From Candidatus Roizmanbacteria bacterium CG_4_10_14_0_2_um_filter_36_35 (GTDB lineage Bacteria; Patescibacteriota; Microgenomatia; UBA1406; GWC2-37-13), in assembly GCA_002792355.1 (NCBI GenBank), contig PFOE01000099.1:1-8175 (forward strand): DNA of 8,175 nucleotides. Reading direction: 5' to 3'. Positions 5,718 to 8,175 of the stretch are shown here, one piece after another. A program made the position numbers and the translations under genes. The first letter of the stretch is position 1. Each line of letters begins with the position of its first letter. The notes under the pieces are model-generated. The model searched no databases and had not been told where the DNA came from. It saw only the letters and a list, made by a program, of their open reading frames with translations.

Positions 5718-6259
5718 AACAAACCCTTAAAATTGTCTTCCTTAAACCCATTTTTCAAAAGCATTTTTAGAGCTTTTTCTTTAGTTTTATAGATTTTTAA
5801 GAAAGCTTTATAAGTTTCTTTTAATTCATAAGGGTAGATGATCCAGTCATCGATGATTTTTAAATAAAAGTCAGGTCTTGGTTTGATATAGGTTCTAATA
5901 ATCGGAGCTAAAGTGTAGTATTTTTTTATCTTTAACGTCCGTAAATATTCTTTTACTTTAGCAAAAGTTTTTCCGTGATCGGCGATTTCATCGATAACTA
6001 AAAGAGTTTGGTTGTTCAGTTTTTTGTGCTCGGGTAACTCTGTTATTTCCACATTTTTTTGTTTATGGATGCCAGTATAAGAAACAGCAGTGAGATGAGA
6101 AATAGGAAGGTTGCCGAGAAGATCGGAGAACATCCGTGCCCAGACCAAGCCGCCGCGAGAGACACAAAGGATCCGATCAAATTTATATTTTTTGATTTTT
6201 TTGTAAAGCGCAAAGCAATCTGTTTCGAGTTCTTTCCACGAGACTTTGTAGAATTTCAT
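5714..6259 (-). CDS. Phosphoribosyltransferase
   Basis: This 181-residue enzyme uses PRPP to attach ribose-5-phosphate to a base, most likely a purine, in a salvage reaction. The PRPP-binding loop is VIDEIADHGKT at residues 88-98, with the paired acidic residues and the Gly-Lys-Thr end. Upstream are ILCVSRGGLVWARMFSDLLG (30-49), the pyrophosphate-binding loop, and SYTG, typical of the COG2236/Gpt-like branch. The real start is ATG 6259 (MKFYKVSWKEL). The frame stays open for 56 more codons upstream to 6427, but that part is translation of a GC-rich repeat element and does not look like protein. Guanine/xanthine or hypoxanthine specificity cannot be decided here. Confidence 0.85.
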   Translation of the reverse strand: MKFYKVSWKELETDCFALYKKIKKYKFDRILCVSRGGLVWARMFSDLLGNLPISHLTAVSYTGIHKQKNVEITELPEHKKLNNQTLLVIDEIADHGKTFAKVKEYLRTLKIKKYYTLAPIIRTYIKPRPDFYLKIIDDWIIYPYELKETYKAFLKIYKTKEKALKMLLKNGFKEDNFKGLF

Positions 6260-6293
6260 ATTTAAAAGCTCGATACCGAAATTTTTTAATCTT

Positions 6294-6415
6294 GTTGCGG
6301 GTCCTGTCTCGGGTTCATTCCCGTCGGTGCTCGCTTCGAACGATACCCCTCGACTGCGCGCCTGCCTGCCGGCAGGCAGGCCGTCCGGGATCCCTTTCCC
6401 CTCGACACCCGCAAC
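6294..6415. mobile_element. GC-rich MITE-like element with 9-bp terminal inverted repeats
   Basis: The 122-bp block is bounded by GTTGCGGGT (6294-6302) and its exact reverse complement ACCCGCAAC (6407-6415). It is GC-rich inside an AT-rich genome. It holds a direct repeat CCCCTCGAC (6346-6354 and 6398-6406), a hairpin CGGG-ttcatt-CCCG, and the 22-bp palindrome at 6360-6381. It has no ORF of its own and no clear target duplication. It separates the phosphoribosyltransferase from the DUF2207 gene and lies outside both. Confidence 0.55.
6360..6381. repeat. Perfect 22-bp palindrome, CPR-type TGCCGGCA repeat
   Basis: The half site GCCTGCCTGCC is followed by its exact reverse complement. A second, one-mismatch copy of the core lies in the DUF2207 coding sequence at 7890-7909. 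Confidence 0.9.
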
Positions 6416-6455
6416 TAATTCAACCAAAAAAATTTTATACCTTCGCTTTTAAATA

Positions 6456-6464
6456 TGATACTAT
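6456..6464 (+). promoter_or_regulatory. Extended -10 box of the DUF2207 gene
   Basis: TGATACTAT lies seven bases before ATG 6472, which favours this start and a leaderless mRNA. No good -35 box is visible. Confidence 0.5.
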
Positions 6465-6987
6465 ATTACTAATGAAAAAAATCCTGATCTGTCTTCTTTT
6501 ATTTTTTTCAATCGTTTTTGCTGTTAATGCTGAAGAAATAAAAAGTTTTCAGTCTGATATTAAAATTAATAAAGACGGAACAATAGATGTTAAAGAAACG
6601 ATAACTTATGACTTTGGCGATCTTTACCGTCACGGGATTTATAGGAACATTCCTTATATAAAAACGAACCAAGATGGGAAAAAACTTCAACTTGATTTTT
6701 CCAGCTTCTCCGTCACCGATGAGAATAATCTATCTTATAGATATTCTCGTTCAACAATAAATAACAATATTCAGCTTAAAATAGGTGACTCAAATATGAC
6801 AGTAACGGGCGTTCACAGTTATGTTATCAGTTATCGAGTCGGTGGCGCCTTGACGTACTTTTCCGATCATGACGAGCTTTACTGGAATGTGACGGGAAAT
6901 GAATGGGATGTGCCGATTAATTATGTTAATTCAGAAATAACATTACCTTATTTTTCGAGCAAAGTCGAGAAAAATAACGATAGTTCT

Positions 6988-6990
6988 TGA
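6988..6990 (+). other. In-frame TGA inside the DUF2207 gene
   Basis: Family-typical sequence continues in the same frame on both sides of this TGA. A CGA-to-TGA or TGG-to-TGA change would explain it. All other glycines and tryptophans in the frame use normal codons, so recoding of TGA does not fit. Confidence 0.85.
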
Positions 6991-7889
6991 CTAACTCGAA
7001 CTATAAGTTATACCTGTTATACAGGAATTATTGGTAGTCGTGAAAGTCAGTGCAACTTTTACCACGATCGTGACAAAGTTCGTATTAATTCAATTAGTTC
7101 TTTAAACGCGGGAGAAGGCTTGACAGTTGTGGTTGGTTTTCCGAAAAATATTGTGGCGGTTTTGGAGCCGAAAGAATTTATTAGTTTTTGGAACACTTTC
7201 ATTGGTAAATTGGTCGGATTGGTAATTGGCTTATTAGCGTTAATTTGGTATGTTTTCTTGCCTTTTTCCATCATCTATAAATGGTTTAAAACTGGACGCG
7301 ATCCTAAAGGAACGGTTGGGATAACTACTGCCTGGTATGACCCGCCGAAAACTTCGGATGGAAAAAGATTTTTTACTCCCGGAGAAGTGGGAACCTTGGG
7401 CGATGAGACAGTTGATCTTAAAGATATTTCAGCAACGATTGTTGATTTGGCAAGGCGCGGATATTTAAGGATAGAAGAGAGAAAGAAGGGCGATTTTTTC
7501 CTTGTCCGCCGAAGTCTTGACGAAGGCGGATCTTTACTGTCATTTGAACAACTTTTACTGAATAAGTTTTTTAAGACGGAAAGCGAAATAAGATTAAAAA
7601 ACGAGCATCTTTATGAAGAAGTGGAAGAAATTAAAAAAAGTCTTTACGAACAAACCGTTACAGCCGGACTTTTTCCGAAAAATCCCCAATCAGTAAGAAC
7701 AGTTTATTATGTGATTGCTGGTATTGCTTTGTTTACGTTTAATTTTTTCCTAGCTATAGTAGCCTTTATCTTTGGTCGTGTAATGCCGAGAAAAACCGTC
7801 GAAGGCGTTAATGCTAAAAATGTCGCATTTTCTTTAAGAAATTTCTTGACGAGTCAAGAAAGACAGTTAAAATTTCAGGCTGAAACAGA

Positions 7890-7909
7890 CCTGACTGCCG
7901 GCAGGCAGG
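7890..7909 (+). repeat. Palindromic repeat inserted in frame within DUF2207
   Basis: The half CCTGACTGCC is followed by GGCAGGCAGG; this is the core of the 6360-6381 palindrome with one mismatch at 7894. It encodes DLTAGRQ between FQAE and VMFERLLPYA, where relatives as I recall them have no such segment, so it looks like a small mobile palindrome that kept the frame. Confidence 0.7.
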
Positions 7910-8175
7910 TGATGTTTGAGAGACTACTGCCATATGCAGTGGCTTTTGGAGTCGAGAAAGTTTGGGTGAAGCGGTTTGAAACAATGAATATAAGGGAGCC
8001 TGATTGGTATCAGAGTTATTCTAGCGGACCGTTTAACAGTTGGATTTTTGTCAGCAGTCTTAGTTCTTCGATGAGCAGTTTCCGGACGGCGGCGACGCCA
8101 ACGCGAAGTTCGTCTGGTTTTTCTTCAGGTTTTAGCGGAGGATTTTCTGGCGGAGGTGGTGGCGGTGGTGGAGGA

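Larger units (their letters stand above)
6472..8175 (+). pseudogene. DUF2207 family membrane protein, in-frame TGA at codon 173, 3' end outside the window
   Basis: The frame runs for 568 codons to the window edge with a single stop, TGA 6988-6990. Residues 1-20 are a signal peptide (MKKILICLLLFFSIVFAVNA). The extracytoplasmic DUF2207 domain follows (YRHGIYRNIPY, LYWNVTGNEWDVPI, then CYTG and Cys about 12 residues on, after the TGA). Next come a membrane helix about 240-265, the cytoplasmic DLKDISATIVDLARRGYLRI, a second hydrophobic segment about 407-434, and LPYAVAFGVEKVW. The end is the typical low-complexity glycine tail, cut by the edge. DUF2207 proteins are exported membrane proteins without a known role. 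The product up to TGA would be a 172-residue secreted fragment. The start is ATG 6472; the upstream open frame crosses the MITE-like element. A short palindrome is inserted at 7890-7909. Confidence 0.85.

Noticed and set aside
6294..6330. T-arm-like segment GGGTTCATTCCC as a tRNA fragment
   Set aside because: The loop has six bases, not seven, and no other tRNA part is near.
6260..6427. N-terminal extension of the phosphoribosyltransferase (56 more codons)
   Set aside because: It is a translation of the GC-rich inverted-repeat element, with repeat-derived peptides, and the family start fits ATG 6259.
6292..6471. Upstream extension of the DUF2207 frame
   Set aside because: It crosses the same repeat element and would bury the clear signal peptide that starts at ATG 6472.
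6472..8175. Genetic code 25 (TGA = Gly) or code 4 (TGA = Trp)
   Set aside because: Only one in-frame TGA occurs in a long frame, glycine and tryptophan use normal codons throughout, and TGA terminates DUF5674.

Overview
The window looks like a fragment of an AT-rich Candidate Phyla Radiation (Patescibacteria) chromosome, possibly near the Microgenomates. This is inferred from several traits together: very small and tightly packed genes, convergent genes that touch or overlap, -10 boxes only 6-9 bases upstream of start codons (leaderless mRNAs), the palindrome built on TGCCGGCA that gives 'LPAGRQA'-type peptides when translated, and protein families common in that group (DUF5674, DUF202, DUF2207, a small HELMH metallopeptidase). 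No rRNA or marker gene is present, so the taxonomy is only probable.

Layout. 1-435 (+) is the C-terminal half of a short-chain dehydrogenase. 2078-441 (-) is a compact five-gene cluster: DUF5674, a 112-residue helical protein, a five-helix membrane protein, a one-helix membrane protein and a DUF202 membrane protein. The first three genes overlap. 2137-2994 (+) is tRNA-Leu(CAG), a DNA-binding protein gene with its own promoter and a candidate operator, and tRNA-Ser(GCT) starting on the base after that gene's stop codon. 3188-3724 (+) is a D-2-hydroxyacid dehydrogenase without its N-terminal domain. A histidine phosphatase (+), a metallopeptidase (-), an unknown two-frame gene (+) and a phosphoribosyltransferase (-) follow. 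6294-6415 is a GC-rich, MITE-like element. From 6472 a DUF2207 exported membrane protein runs off the window into its glycine-rich tail.

The most striking property is the density of damaged genes. DUF202 has an apparent 2-base deletion in an AG repeat, the five-helix membrane protein has an in-frame TAG, the unknown 4825 gene has an apparent 1-base deletion in a T run, DUF2207 has one in-frame TGA, and the dehydrogenase lacks its N-terminal domain. This is either local gene decay or assembly error; read-level data would separate the two. A recoded genetic code does not fit, because each disrupted gene has only one stop and TGA ends DUF5674 properly.

The candidate undescribed biology is the five-gene minus-strand cluster (two soluble proteins feeding into three small membrane proteins) and the tRNA-flanked regulator whose -35 box lies inside a near-perfect 26-bp palindrome.
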